The notes under the pieces were generated by a model, which did no database searches, had not been told where the DNA came from, and worked only from the letters and a program-made list of their open reading frames with translations. This document shows positions 17,076 to 25,831 of a stretch of DNA of 64,000 nt, in pieces. Location: assembly GCA_001874265.1 (NCBI GenBank), contig MPDD01000010.1, forward strand, positions 1 through 64,000, in the 5' to 3' direction. Every line of letters begins with the position of its first letter. Position 1 is the stretch's first letter. Both the position numbers and the translations under genes were made by a program. Source of the DNA: Bacteroidetes bacterium MedPE-SWsnd-G1 (GTDB lineage Bacteria > Bacteroidota > Bacteroidia > Flavobacteriales > Flavobacteriaceae).

Positions 17076-18476
17076 TCAATTAAAAATATACCGTTCTGTC
17101 ACTCCGTTTTCATCTAACACTTCCAATACAATTCGTTGCTCTCTTGCGGCATTTCTCATGGCCGTTTCAGCGTCATCTACATCTAATATTTTTGAACCGT
17201 TTATACTTTTAATTACTTGTCCCTCTTTCAATCCTAATCGCACCAATTCTTTATTTGCAATTTGATTAATTTTTACACCACTATTTAAATCAAAATCTCT
17301 CGCTTCAGATTTACTTAATTCCTCTAAACTCAATCCTAATTGACCAAAAGCGGTCCTGATATTCTTATACAATTTTACCGGAATAACCTTTTCAGACCCA
17401 TCTCTAATAATTGTAAAATCAACCACGTCATCAGGTCTTTTTGTTTTTAAAAAGCCACTCAAATCTGCAAAGGTTGCCACTTTTACATTATTTGCTTTTA
17501 CAATGATATCGTCTTCTAAAACACCTGCAGCCGCTGCACCTCCATCCGGTAGCACATTGGTTATTATAACACCTTCGGTATTATCTACATCATATTCATT
17601 ATGGTTCTCACCATTTAACTCCATATAATTAATACCAATAAATGCTTTCTGAACATTTCCAAACTCCATAATATCTTCGATTACCTTTTTAGCAATATTA
17701 GAAGGAACCGCAAATGAATAACCTATATAAGATCCTGTCGTTGAAGTAATCATAGTATTTATACCAATTAGTTCACCTCTTGTATTTACCAAAGCCCCTC
17801 CGCTATTACCAGAATTCACAACCGCATCAGTTTGTAAATAAGAATCTGTTTTTCCACTTCCCAGCAAATCTCTTCCTTTTGCACTTACAATTCCCGCAGT
17901 AACAGTTGCCGTTAAGTTATAAGGATTTCCAACAGCTAAAACCCATTCACCTACTTTAACTGCATCCGAATCTCCAAAAGTTACATAAGGTAAATTTTGG
18001 GCATCTACTTTTACAAGTGCAATATCATTAGTCGCATCCGTCCCAATCAATTCTGCCTTGTACGTTTTTTTATCGTTTAAGGTGATTTCTATTTCCGAAG
18101 CACCGTCTATAACATGATTGTTCGTAATTATATACCCATCAGAAGATACAATTACTCCACTACCAATACCAACTTGCATCCTTTCTCTTCCTGAACTTCT
18201 TCCATAAAACAGCTCTTCAATTGGGTTCGTTGTTTTATGAATAGACTTGTTTTTAACATGAACCACAGATGTCAATGTTTGTTCTGCTGCACTTGTAAAG
18301 TCAACAGTGTTTACTGAGTTCAAATTTGCATTAAAATTTGCGGGGACTGTATGAAATTTCTGAATTGGTGCTCCTTCATTCATAGCCAATGGCTTTTCTT
18401 GAAAGAATTTGTATGCACCTAACGTTAGTGCACCTCCTAAAGCCGACACTGCGACTAAACTTAAAATTTTCTTCAT
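17076..18476 (-). CDS. DegP/HtrA-type periplasmic serine protease with two PDZ domains
   Basis: 466 residues with an N-terminal signal or anchor segment (ILSLVAVSALGGALTLG). The trypsin-like domain holds the triad His121 (TNNHVIDGA), Asp151 (TNDIALVKV) and Ser225 (GNSGGALVN). PDZ1 lies at about 270-370 (AFIGINYMEL, GGAAAAGVLEDDIIVKANN) and PDZ2 at about 380-466 (LVRLGLKEGQVIKSING). It degrades or refolds misfolded envelope proteins. It has its own terminator. A TAAATTTG box on the minus strand at 18511-18518 gives a short 5' leader. It is divergent from dapF. Calling it DegP, DegQ or DegS-like from sequence alone is uncertain; two PDZ domains favour DegP/DegQ. Confidence 0.92.
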   Translation of the reverse strand: MKKILSLVAVSALGGALTLGAYKFFQEKPLAMNEGAPIQKFHTVPANFNANLNSVNTVDFTSAAEQTLTSVVHVKNKSIHKTTNPIEELFYGRSSGRERMQVGIGSGVIVSSDGYIITNNHVIDGASEIEITLNDKKTYKAELIGTDATNDIALVKVDAQNLPYVTFGDSDAVKVGEWVLAVGNPYNLTATVTAGIVSAKGRDLLGSGKTDSYLQTDAVVNSGNSGGALVNTRGELIGINTMITSTTGSYIGYSFAVPSNIAKKVIEDIMEFGNVQKAFIGINYMELNGENHNEYDVDNTEGVIITNVLPDGGAAAAGVLEDDIIVKANNVKVATFADLSGFLKTKRPDDVVDFTIIRDGSEKVIPVKLYKNIRTAFGQLGLSLEELSKSEARDFDLNSGVKINQIANKELVRLGLKEGQVIKSINGSKILDVDDAETAMRNAAREQRIVLEVLDENGVTERYIFN

Positions 18477-18510
18477 GGATAACTAAGATTAATTTACAAA
18501 AAATAACACT

Positions 18511-18518
18511 CAAATTTA
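18511..18518 (-). promoter_or_regulatory. -7 promoter box of the DegP gene
   Basis: Minus-strand TAAATTTG fits TAnnTTTG and lies 35 bases before the ATG at 18476. No TTG is visible at the expected -33 position. Confidence 0.45.
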
Positions 18519-18585
18519 GAAATTTATTGTGCAGGCAGAAACAGATTAACGGAATTTTAACAACCTAAGATTCACTATAAAAATG

Positions 18586-18593
18586 TACCTTTG
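18586..18593 (+). promoter_or_regulatory. -7 promoter box of dapF, start-proximal
   Basis: TACCTTTG followed by only five bases before the ATG at 18599. With the usual TSS 4-7 bases after this box, transcription would begin at or within a base or two of the start codon, giving a leaderless mRNA. A matching -33 TTG is not seen. Confidence 0.5.
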
Positions 18594-18598
18594 TATCA

Positions 18599-19381
18599 AT
18601 GAAAATTGATTTTTACAAATACCAAGGAACTGGAAATGATTTTGTGATGATTGACAATCGAACAAATAATTTTCCTAAAGAAAACATCTCACTAATTAAC
18701 CAACTTTGCGATAGAAGATTTGGTATTGGTGCTGATGGTCTAATACTTTTAGAAAATTCAGATACTACCGACTTTAAAATGGTCTATTTTAATGCAGACG
18801 GAAACGAAAGCAGTATGTGTGGAAACGGCGGAAGATGCTTGGTGGCTTTTGCAAACAAATTAGGTGTTATTGATGAGTCCACGACCTTTGATGCAATTGA
18901 TGGACTACATCATGCAACTGTAAATAATGAAATTGTTAGTTTACAAATGATTGATGTAGAGAAGATCAACAATTTCGAGTCTTATGTTTTTTTAGACACA
19001 GGCTCTCCACATCATATAGAATTTGTTGAAGATGTAGCTGCAATTGATGTGCAAACTAAAGGTAGAAGTATTAGAAATGGTGCGCCGTATTTTGCCGAAG
19101 GAACGAATGTAAATTTTTCTGAGGTTCTTGATGAAAACACCTTAAAGGTTCGTACTTATGAACGCGGTGTAGAAGACGAAACATTGAGTTGTGGTACCGG
19201 AGTAACTGCTGCTGCAATCGCTGCCAATTATGAAGGAAAGATTAATTCAAATAGTGTAAATATTAAAGCCTTAGGTGGAGATTTAACAATCAGCTTCAAT
19301 AGAACTTCAGATGAACAATACTCTAATGTCATCTTAACAGGTGCTGCTAATTTTGTCTTTAAAGGGGTATTTGAATTATGA
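18599..19381 (+). CDS. dapF: Diaminopimelate epimerase
   Basis: 260 residues, slightly shorter than the E. coli enzyme. The two catalytic cysteines are present: Cys74 in SSMCGNGGRC and Cys198 in LSCGTGVTAAA. The start FYKYQGTGNDFVMID is also typical. It converts LL- to meso-diaminopimelate, the precursor of lysine and of the peptidoglycan peptide, by a two-base mechanism without cofactor. It is first in a tight operon: its stop overlaps the next start by four bases, and mltG follows, so the operon joins two peptidoglycan genes. The promoter box is five bases from the ATG, so no Shine-Dalgarno leader is expected. Confidence 0.96.
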   Translation: MKIDFYKYQGTGNDFVMIDNRTNNFPKENISLINQLCDRRFGIGADGLILLENSDTTDFKMVYFNADGNESSMCGNGGRCLVAFANKLGVIDESTTFDAIDGLHHATVNNEIVSLQMIDVEKINNFESYVFLDTGSPHHIEFVEDVAAIDVQTKGRSIRNGAPYFAEGTNVNFSEVLDENTLKVRTYERGVEDETLSCGTGVTAAAIAANYEGKINSNSVNIKALGGDLTISFNRTSDEQYSNVILTGAANFVFKGVFEL

Positions 19382-19902
19382 TTACGTTACATGGTGAACA
19401 TATTTATTTAAGAGCTATTGAACCTTCTGATTTAGTCTTTTTATATCAGTTAGAAAATGATGAACGCTTTTGGGCTGTGAGTAATACTCAAAAACCATTT
19501 TCTAAATTCTTATTACAACAATATCTAGACAACGCCCAACAAGATATCTATGAAGCCAAGCAGTTAAGGTTGATGGTTTGCGAAAAACAGACTAATAATT
19601 CTGTTGGAATGATTGATTTATTCAATTTTGAACCAAAACACAGAAGAGTTGGTACTGGCATATTAATTAACCCAACATATTGGAATAAAGGTTTTGCATC
19701 TGAAGCCATCGTTCTTATTTCTAACTTTGTATTTCAAAATTTAGATGTACATCAAATATATGCTAATATTGGAGCCTCAAATGTGACCAGTATTAAATTA
19801 TTTGAAAAGAATGGATTTATTAAATCTGGAACAAAAAAAGATTGGAATTTCACAAACGGGAAATTCGAAAACGAATTATTTTATCAACTAATCAATGAAT
19901 AA
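19378..19902 (+). CDS. GNAT N-acetyltransferase (RimJ/RimL-like)
   Basis: 174 residues beginning ITLHGEHIYLRAIEPSDL, the standard opening of the RimJ/RimL branch of the GNAT fold. The acetyl-CoA-binding strand-helix is RRVGTGILINPTYWNKGFASEAI, and the C-terminal part has ANIGASNVTSIKLFEKNGF. Members acetylate protein N-termini, small amines or antibiotics; the substrate here is unknown. It overlaps dapF by four bases and mltG by eight, so it is translated within that operon, but nothing ties it functionally to peptidoglycan. Confidence 0.85.
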   Translation: MITLHGEHIYLRAIEPSDLVFLYQLENDERFWAVSNTQKPFSKFLLQQYLDNAQQDIYEAKQLRLMVCEKQTNNSVGMIDLFNFEPKHRRVGTGILINPTYWNKGFASEAIVLISNFVFQNLDVHQIYANIGASNVTSIKLFEKNGFIKSGTKKDWNFTNGKFENELFYQLINE

Positions 19903-20929
19903 GAAAAAATTTATCCTAATTATTTTAAGCGGTCTCCTTTTAACGGGTGGAGTCATTATTTATAATTTTTACAGCAAAGTATATGGGTCTAATACAGTAA
20001 AAGATGGTGTTGTCTACATTAAATCGAATGCCAGCCTTGAATCTGTAATTACAGAACTCTCGCCAATAATTAGAAATGAAAATTCATTTAAATGGGTTGC
20101 CATAAAAAAGAACTACCCAAATGTTATTAAGGCGGGTCGTTATGAAATTAAAAAAGGTTTGTCAAATAACGATTTAGTTAACCTTTTAAGAAGTGGAAAC
20201 CAAAAACCGGTAATTATTTCATTCAACAATCAAGATTCTTTAGAGAAATTAGCAGGAAGAATTGCTGAACAAATCGAACCTGACTCATTAACACTTTTAA
20301 ATTCATTCCTAAATAAAGAATTTCTTTCCATAAATAATTTTACCGCTAGTACTGCCTTAGGAATGTACATTCCGAATAGTTACGAAGTGTATTGGAACAC
20401 CTCATCTGATAAATTCAGAGATAAAATGCTTAAAGAATACGATAGATTTTGGAATTCTGAACGTAAAAATCTTGCAAAAAAACAAAAACTAAGCATTAAA
20501 GAAGTTACAACACTCGCTTCTATTGTTCAAAAAGAGACACAGACAAAATCTGAACGACCAGATGTTGCGAAACTCTATTTAAACAGATTAAATAACAAAT
20601 GGCCTTTACAAGCAGATCCAACTATAATATTTGCCGTAAAAAAATTAAAAGGGCAAGATTTTGTAATAAAACGAGTATTACTAAAAGATTTAGAAATCAA
20701 TTCTAAATATAATACCTATAAATATCGTGGCCTTCCACCTGGCCCAATTTCGATGCCAGATATATCGGCCATTGATGCGGTTTTAAAACCTGCCAATCAC
20801 GATTATTATTACATGTGTGCAGACCCTGACAATTTTGGACGGCATCAATTTGCTAAAACCTTGGCACAGCATAACAAAAATGCGGCTAAATACCAGCAAT
20901 GGCTTAATAAACAAGGAGTTCGAAGATAA
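19895..20929 (+). CDS. mltG: Endolytic murein transglycosylase MltG
   Basis: 344 residues. One N-terminal membrane segment (FILIILSGLLLTGGVIIYNFY) anchors it in the inner membrane. The YceG-like domain follows: a LysM-like subdomain (KAGRYEIKKGLSNNDLVNLLRSG) and the catalytic part with ASIVQKETQTKSERPDVAKLYLNRL, which includes the conserved glutamate, then LQADPTI and GLPPGPISMP. MltG cuts nascent glycan strands and is thought to set their length. It overlaps the GNAT gene by eight bases and closes the dapF operon. I see no convincing terminator after it. Confidence 0.95.
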   Translation: MNKKKFILIILSGLLLTGGVIIYNFYSKVYGSNTVKDGVVYIKSNASLESVITELSPIIRNENSFKWVAIKKNYPNVIKAGRYEIKKGLSNNDLVNLLRSGNQKPVIISFNNQDSLEKLAGRIAEQIEPDSLTLLNSFLNKEFLSINNFTASTALGMYIPNSYEVYWNTSSDKFRDKMLKEYDRFWNSERKNLAKKQKLSIKEVTTLASIVQKETQTKSERPDVAKLYLNRLNNKWPLQADPTIIFAVKKLKGQDFVIKRVLLKDLEINSKYNTYKYRGLPPGPISMPDISAIDAVLKPANHDYYYMCADPDNFGRHQFAKTLAQHNKNAAKYQQWLNKQGVRR

Positions 20930-21379
20930 CTCATTTTACTGTTTTTCAATTACTTAAAATTTTTCACCTGCTAAAAATACGGTTTATCATGAAAAATGAA
21001 CCATTTGCAAATTATAATGACTCATTTGTTCATTTATAACTTTTCGCATGAATATACCCCATATATTTGACCTGTAAAATTGTTCCCACAACAAGAATAC
21101 ATAATAGTCGAAACAGCAATATTTTTATTTTTTTGACGCTATTTCAATATCGATTTAATCAACTATTAAAGTTGTGGACAATTTTATCTATTGACATTTT
21201 GAACCTAAATTAATTAAGGGGTTGATTAAATTTAATTTAATGAATAAAGAAAAGCATTCAATTTTATTCATCAAAATTAAAATAAACGACTTATTCAATG
21301 CAGATTAAATAATTATAGTTAATTTTGCGCCCCGAAATATTAAACGGTTCATTATATAAATAATATAAAACCATTAATC
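20930..21379. other. 450-bp intergenic region without a visible gene
   Basis: AT-rich, no open frame of note on either strand. It contains TATATTTG at 21062-21069 and TAATTTTG at 21320-21327 (both TAnnTTTG), a 10-bp palindrome ATTTGCAAAT at 21003-21012, a small hairpin CAACT/AGTTG at 21160-21174, and TGTGGACAA at 21173-21181, one change from a DnaA box. It may hold a long leader or a small RNA. Nothing here is decisive. Confidence 0.4.
21320..21327 (+). promoter_or_regulatory. -7 promoter box of the lysozyme-like gene
   Basis: TAATTTTG fits TAnnTTTG and is followed by GC-richer bases, giving a leader of about 47 bases before the ATG at 21380. No TTG at the expected -33 spacing. Confidence 0.5.
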
Positions 21380-22003
21380 ATGAAAAAGGCAATATTAATA
21401 TTTGGTTTAGTTAGTTTAACTGTTTTGACTTCAGCATTTCAAGGTGATGCAACTAAAGTTTCTGCAAACAAAGAAAACTGTTACAGAACTAATGAGTTCT
21501 CGACAGTACTTACGTTAGAAGAATCAAATAAATTTAGTGAAGTTCCTTTTATTGGGAATTCATTTATAGGATTTAGAGAAGCTGTAGGGTTTAAAGAATC
21601 TAGAAACAGATATCACATCGTAAATAAATTTGGATATTTAGGGAAATATCAATTTGGTAAAAGCACATTAAAGCGCCTAAAAATATACAATGTTGAAAAT
21701 TTCTTGAAAAATCCTGAAACTCAAGAAAGAGCTTTTAAAGCACTTTGTTCATTAAACAAACATATTTTAAGAAAAGATATTAAGAGAAGTGTTGGTAAAA
21801 CAATAAATGGTATTGAAATAACGGAATCTGGTATCTTAGCGGCAGCGCATTTGAGTGGTGCAGGAAACGTGAAAAAATATTTAAGAAGTAATGGTGGAAA
21901 CAATTTAAGTGATGCCTTTGGTACTAGTATAGAATATTACATGACAAAATTTTCTGGATATGATGTATCTTGGATAGATGCTGACAAAAATCCAGTCGTA
22001 TAA
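21380..22003 (+). CDS. Secreted lysozyme/transglycosylase-like protein
   Basis: 207 residues with a signal peptide (ILIFGLVSLTVLTSAFQ). The core resembles an SLT/lysozyme fold: the putative catalytic Glu73 in FKESRNRYHIVNKFGYLGKYQFG (residues 71-93, partly quoted), then AAAHLSGAGNVKKYL, which matches the conserved helix around the substrate cleft. YLGKYQFG is the usual second motif. It probably cleaves peptidoglycan in the periplasm or outside the cell. It is a single-gene unit with its own promoter box and a shared terminator. Exact family and specificity are not certain. Confidence 0.75.
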   Translation: MKKAILIFGLVSLTVLTSAFQGDATKVSANKENCYRTNEFSTVLTLEESNKFSEVPFIGNSFIGFREAVGFKESRNRYHIVNKFGYLGKYQFGKSTLKRLKIYNVENFLKNPETQERAFKALCSLNKHILRKDIKRSVGKTINGIEITESGILAAAHLSGAGNVKKYLRSNGGNNLSDAFGTSIEYYMTKFSGYDVSWIDADKNPVV

Positions 22004-22027
22004 TTTGGTTAATTTTTTTTGGATAGT

Positions 22028-22061
22028 AAAAAAGCTCAAAACAATGTTTTGAGCTTTTTTT
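22028..22061. terminator. Bidirectional intrinsic terminator
   Basis: Stem of 14 or more base pairs (left arm from 22028, AAAAAGCTCAAAAC; right arm from 22046) with a 3-base loop AAT. A-rich on the left and T-rich on the right, so it can end both the plus-strand lysozyme-like gene and the minus-strand rsmI-like gene, whose stop codon overlaps the right edge. Confidence 0.88.
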
Positions 22062-22770
22062 ATGATTTATGAATAATAAATATTGCTGGTCGTTTATGTA
22101 AATCCGGATTTTCTTTTTTCCATTTCACAATAGGAAGTGTTCTTATATATTCTGAAGGTAAAGTAAGGTCAGCTGCTATACATAATCTCGTCTGAGGCCC
22201 CAATGCCGACTTTAAATCATCTAGCATTTTACCATTTCTATAAGGTGTTTCAATAAATATTTGAGATTGATCTTTCTCAAAAGATAATTTTTCTAATTGC
22301 TTAATAGTTCGTTTACGCTCGCCGGCGTCTATTGGTAAATAACCATTAAATGTAAAACTTTGACCATTCATTCCAGAAGCCATCATTGCAAGAACAATGG
22401 AAGACGGCCCAACCAATGGAACAACCTGAATTCCTTTTTCATGTGCCAACTTTACTACCTCAGCACCAGGGTCTGCAATGGCAGGAACGCCCGCTTCAGA
22501 TAATAAACCAATTGAAATCCCTTGCTCACAAACATCTAAGTAGGTATTTATTTCAAGAATATTGGCATATTTATCGATAGATTTTAACACTAAAGAAGGC
22601 TGTGACTTCTTAGGAACAATTCGCTTGATAAAGCGTCTGGCAGTCTTCTGGTTTTCAACAATAAAATGATCTAATTCTTCAATGGCCAATCGAACTGAAT
22701 AAGGCAACACTTCTAAAGGTTCGTTATCTCCGAGCGTTGTTGGTATCAAATACAACTTTCCTTTTATCAT
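22060..22770 (-). CDS. SAM-dependent methyltransferase, RsmI-like (tetrapyrrole methylase fold)
   Basis: 236 residues, shorter than RsmI of E. coli (~286). Conserved parts include LYLIPTTLGD at the start, GLLSEAGVPAIADPGAEVV in the middle and VPLVGPSSIVLAMMASG, all typical of the RsmI branch of the tetrapyrrole methylase fold; FIETPYRN follows. RsmI 2'-O-methylates C1402 in 16S rRNA. The Bacteroidota often carry this short paralogue as well as a full-length RsmI, so the exact target is open. Its ATG overlaps the stop of the LMW phosphatase gene by four bases, and both follow dnaA on the minus strand. Confidence 0.8.
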   Translation of the reverse strand: MIKGKLYLIPTTLGDNEPLEVLPYSVRLAIEELDHFIVENQKTARRFIKRIVPKKSQPSLVLKSIDKYANILEINTYLDVCEQGISIGLLSEAGVPAIADPGAEVVKLAHEKGIQVVPLVGPSSIVLAMMASGMNGQSFTFNGYLPIDAGERKRTIKQLEKLSFEKDQSQIFIETPYRNGKMLDDLKSALGPQTRLCIAADLTLPSEYIRTLPIVKWKKENPDLHKRPAIFIIHKS

Positions 22771-23225
22771 CCTTTCGTTAATTTTTCAGCAACAACCTCA
22801 CAAGCCTCATCTAACATCTTATACACCATTCTAAAACCATGCTCTCCTCCGTTGTAAGGATCTGGAACGTCAAAGTTCTCACCAGGATAAATTTCATTCA
22901 ATATCATTTTAACTTTTGCTTTATCCGCATCCGTTCTAGCCTGTCTATTAATTCTTCTAAAATTAGAACTATCCATTGCATAGATAATATCAAATTCATC
23001 AAAATCAGAAACCTTAAATTGTCTTGCTCTTTGATCTGTAATATCTAAATTATTCTTTTTTGCGATAGCAATAGACCGCTTATCTGGTAGGCCACCAACA
23101 TGATAATCTCCTGTACCAGCTGAATCGACGGTAATTCCTTTTAAAAACGTTTTTGATTTTAAAATACCCTCAGCTAATGGAGAGCGGCAGATATTTCCTA
23201 AGCAAACCATTAATACTTTTGTCAT
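22767..23225 (-). CDS. Low-molecular-weight protein-tyrosine phosphatase
   Basis: 152 residues, the normal size. The P-loop CX5R is Cys8 to Arg14 in VCLGNICRSPLAEG, and the general acid is Asp122 in PDPYNGG. The enzyme removes phosphate from tyrosine through a phosphocysteine intermediate in the cytoplasm. In many bacteria such enzymes work with tyrosine kinases of capsule export, but no kinase lies here. It sits 10 bases after dnaA and overlaps the rsmI-like gene by four bases, so the three are probably one transcript. Confidence 0.93.
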   Translation of the reverse strand: MTKVLMVCLGNICRSPLAEGILKSKTFLKGITVDSAGTGDYHVGGLPDKRSIAIAKKNNLDITDQRARQFKVSDFDEFDIIYAMDSSNFRRINRQARTDADKAKVKMILNEIYPGENFDVPDPYNGGEHGFRMVYKMLDEACEVVAEKLTKG

Positions 23226-23235
23226 GTACTTGAAT

Positions 23236-24663
23236 TTAGTAAGTCAATTTCTTAGTAAGATCCTCTACGTATTTTCGGAATTGTTTGTCCGTTTCTGTAA
23301 GATTATCAACTGTCTTACATGCATGCAATACAGTGGCATGATCTCGTTTACCAATTTGAGAACCAATACTTGCTAAAGAAGCTTTGGTCATTCGCTTGGC
23401 AAAAAACATCGCCAATTGGCGTGCTTGAACAATATGTCTCTTTCTGGTTTTGGACTGAAGTGTTGCAACATCCAAATCGAAATAACTCGAGACTACTTTT
23501 TGAATTTGATCAATAGATACTTCTCTCTTTGTATTTTTAACAAATTTATCTACAATTTGCTTCGTTAAAGAAAGCGTGAACTCTTTTCTATTAAATGATG
23601 CTTGCGCAATCATGGATACCAAAACACCTTCTAATTCTCTAACATTAGATTTGATGTTTTTAGCAATATATTCCACTATTTCATCCGGCATCTCTACACC
23701 ATCTCTGTACAATTTGTTTTGTAAGATTGAAACACGTGTTTCATAATCAGGCGCTTGTAATTCAGCAGAAAGTCCCCATTTAAATCTAGACAACAAGCGT
23801 TGTTCAATATCTTGCATATCTACTGGTGCTTTATCGGAAGTCAAAATAACCTGCTTACCGTTTTGATGTAAATGATTAAATATATGAAAGAATACATCTT
23901 GAGTTCCAGTTTTACCTGACAAGAACTGCACATCATCAATAATTAACACATCAATCATCTGATAGAAATGAATAAAATCATTTCTTGTATTCGATTTTAC
24001 AGAATCAATAAACTGCTGTGTAAATCTTTCTGAAGAAATATACAATACTGTTTTATCTGGATATTTATCTTTTATTTCAACACCAATAGCATGAGATAGA
24101 TGTGTTTTACCTAATCCAACTCCTCCATATATAAGCAAAGGATTAAAAGATGTTCCTCCAGGTTTGTTTGCCACAGCCATACTTGCTGATCGTGCCAACC
24201 TATTAGAATCTCCTTCTACAAAACTGTCGAAGTTATAATTTGGATTTAATTGCGACTCAATTTTAACCTTCTGAATTCCTGGAATTACAAAAGGGTTTTT
24301 TAATTCTCTTTTATTAATATCTAATGGAACCGTAACACCTTGAGGATTTAATGGCTTTCTATTAGAACTTGGAATTTTAACTGTATGTGGTTTTGTGCTA
24401 CTATACGTATTTTCCATACGCACATCATATATCAATTTGGCATCGGAACCCAATTCTCTAACCAATGCAACTCTTAATAACTTAATATAATGTTCTTCTA
24501 ACCATTCATAAAAAAACTTACTAGGAACTTGAATCGTTAAAGAATCTCCAGAAATTTTAATCGGTTTGATCGGTTCAAACCATGTTTTATATGCTTGGGG
24601 TTTTATATTGTCTTTTATAAAAGACAGACATTCGTTCCAAACTGAAATGGCAGTTTTAGTCAT
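23236..24663 (-). CDS. dnaA: Chromosomal replication initiator protein DnaA
   Basis: 475 residues with all four domains: N-terminal DnaB/DiaA-contact domain (VWNECLSFIKDNI), a linker at about 85-145, the AAA+ domain with Walker A GGVGLGKTHL (Lys186) and Walker B VLIIDDVQF (Asp243-Asp244), and the C-terminal HTH with the DnaA-box-binding signature GKRDHATVLHACKTV. It unwinds oriC. The neighbours are not the classical dnaN-recF set. One DnaA box lies in its upstream region (24743-24751), which may support autoregulation. Followed on the same strand by the phosphatase and rsmI-like genes. Confidence 0.97.
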   Translation of the reverse strand: MTKTAISVWNECLSFIKDNIKPQAYKTWFEPIKPIKISGDSLTIQVPSKFFYEWLEEHYIKLLRVALVRELGSDAKLIYDVRMENTYSSTKPHTVKIPSSNRKPLNPQGVTVPLDINKRELKNPFVIPGIQKVKIESQLNPNYNFDSFVEGDSNRLARSASMAVANKPGGTSFNPLLIYGGVGLGKTHLSHAIGVEIKDKYPDKTVLYISSERFTQQFIDSVKSNTRNDFIHFYQMIDVLIIDDVQFLSGKTGTQDVFFHIFNHLHQNGKQVILTSDKAPVDMQDIEQRLLSRFKWGLSAELQAPDYETRVSILQNKLYRDGVEMPDEIVEYIAKNIKSNVRELEGVLVSMIAQASFNRKEFTLSLTKQIVDKFVKNTKREVSIDQIQKVVSSYFDLDVATLQSKTRKRHIVQARQLAMFFAKRMTKASLASIGSQIGKRDHATVLHACKTVDNLTETDKQFRKYVEDLTKKLTY

Positions 24664-24742
24664 TGGTATTCTAAGAATTTTTTGGTTGTTGGGTAACTGA
24701 AAATTTAGAGACTTATCTACTAAGTTTTAAGCCTTACAAAAG

Positions 24743-24751
24743 TGTGAATAA
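24743..24751 (-). promoter_or_regulatory. Single DnaA box upstream of dnaA
   Basis: TTATTCACA on the minus strand matches the DnaA-box consensus TTWTNCACA. It lies 80 bases before the dnaA start in the 169-bp divergent region, next to an AT-rich stretch (24751-24800). Only one perfect box is seen, so autoregulation is more likely than an origin. Confidence 0.45.
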
Positions 24752-24832
24752 TTATTAGTATAAAAAAATAAAATTACTATTGTTTCATAACTTTTTTATG
24801 CGTATTATAAGCAACCAAAATAATTTTCCCTT

Positions 24833-25237
24833 ATGCTTACTCAAAACCTCCAAATCCGCGTCAGATATGGCGAAACCGATCAAATGAGTTATGTTTATTA
24901 TGGTAATTATGCTCAATATTTTGAAATGGGTCGTGTAGAATGGCTACGCAATTTAGGAGTGTCCTACAAAAGCATGGAAGACGATGGAATTATGCTTCCA
25001 GTTTTAGATTTAAACATAAAATATTTGAAGCCAGCGAAATACGATGATTTACTTACCTTAAAAACTACACTTAAAAAAATTCCCTCTGTAAAAATTGAGT
25101 TTGATTTTGAAATTTATAACGAAGAGAATGAGCTTTTAACTCAAGGTTATACAAAATTGGTTTTTATTGACATGAAAAAAAACAAACCAACGCGTTGCCC
25201 ACAATTTTTAATAGACAAAATTAATCCACTATTTTAA
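24833..25237 (+). CDS. Acyl-CoA thioesterase, hot-dog fold (YbgC/FadM type)
   Basis: 134 residues. VRYGETDQMSYVYYGNYAQYFEMGRVEWL is the active-site segment (residues 10-38, partly quoted), with catalytic Asp16; the central strand is LDLNIKYLKPAKYDDLLTL. This family hydrolyses acyl-CoA thioesters in the cytoplasm, and such proteins serve fatty-acid or aromatic metabolism. It is divergent from dnaA and converges on the YigZ gene, whose 3' end overlaps its own by 17 bases. A near-consensus -7 box (TAATTTTC) lies four bases before the ATG, a weak echo of the leaderless arrangement seen elsewhere. Confidence 0.88.
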   Translation: MLTQNLQIRVRYGETDQMSYVYYGNYAQYFEMGRVEWLRNLGVSYKSMEDDGIMLPVLDLNIKYLKPAKYDDLLTLKTTLKKIPSVKIEFDFEIYNEENELLTQGYTKLVFIDMKKNKPTRCPQFLIDKINPLF

Positions 25238-25826
25238 GATTTAGACAACGTAGATTTTCAAAAATAAACTGAACTTCTTCAGCATCCATTTTACGAACAG
25301 ATACTACATACTCGCAATTCATTTCCATTTTTTGCGAAACAATTACTAATTGACGCTCCTTTATTATACGCATTATTTTATCTAAATGCTCATACTCAAA
25401 AGTCAATTTTAAATGAACATCAATAGTTTTTTCAATAATAGTAGCCGTTTCCAAAACCAACTTCGCTCCTTCTCTATAAGCATTTATCAAACCACCAACC
25501 CCTAATTTTGTCCCGCCAAAATAACGAACAACAACAATCAAAACGTTAGTAACATCAAAAGATACTAATTGACCTAAAATAGGTTGACCAGCACTATTAC
25601 TAGGTTCGCCATCATCATTTGCCCTGAATCTTATTTGTTCTTTCCCTATTCGCCAAGCATAACACCAATGCCTGGCTTTATGATGTTTTGTTTTTAATTC
25701 TTGAATATGAAATTTTACTTCCTCTTCATTAAAAACAGGGAATGCATAACCTATAAACTTACTACCTCTAACTTTAAAGGTTTCTCCCTCAAAATTATGA
25801 TCAATTGTTTTATATGTATCATTCAT
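25221..25826 (-). CDS. YigZ/IMPACT family protein
   Basis: 201 residues. The N-terminal UPF0029 domain has GSKFIGYAFPV, HKARHWCYAWRIG, NDDGEPSNSAGQPIL and VVRYFGGTKLGVGGLINAYR, all family hallmarks; a DUF1949-like ferredoxin domain closes the protein. Eukaryotic IMPACT regulates translation through GCN1. The bacterial members have no firm reaction. The stop overlaps the 3' end of the thioesterase gene. The ATG is 5 bases after the stop of ribD, so the two may be co-transcribed. Confidence 0.9.
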   Translation of the reverse strand: MNDTYKTIDHNFEGETFKVRGSKFIGYAFPVFNEEEVKFHIQELKTKHHKARHWCYAWRIGKEQIRFRANDDGEPSNSAGQPILGQLVSFDVTNVLIVVVRYFGGTKLGVGGLINAYREGAKLVLETATIIEKTIDVHLKLTFEYEHLDKIMRIIKERQLVIVSQKMEMNCEYVVSVRKMDAEEVQFIFENLRCLNLKIVD

Positions 25827-25831
25827 TGCAA

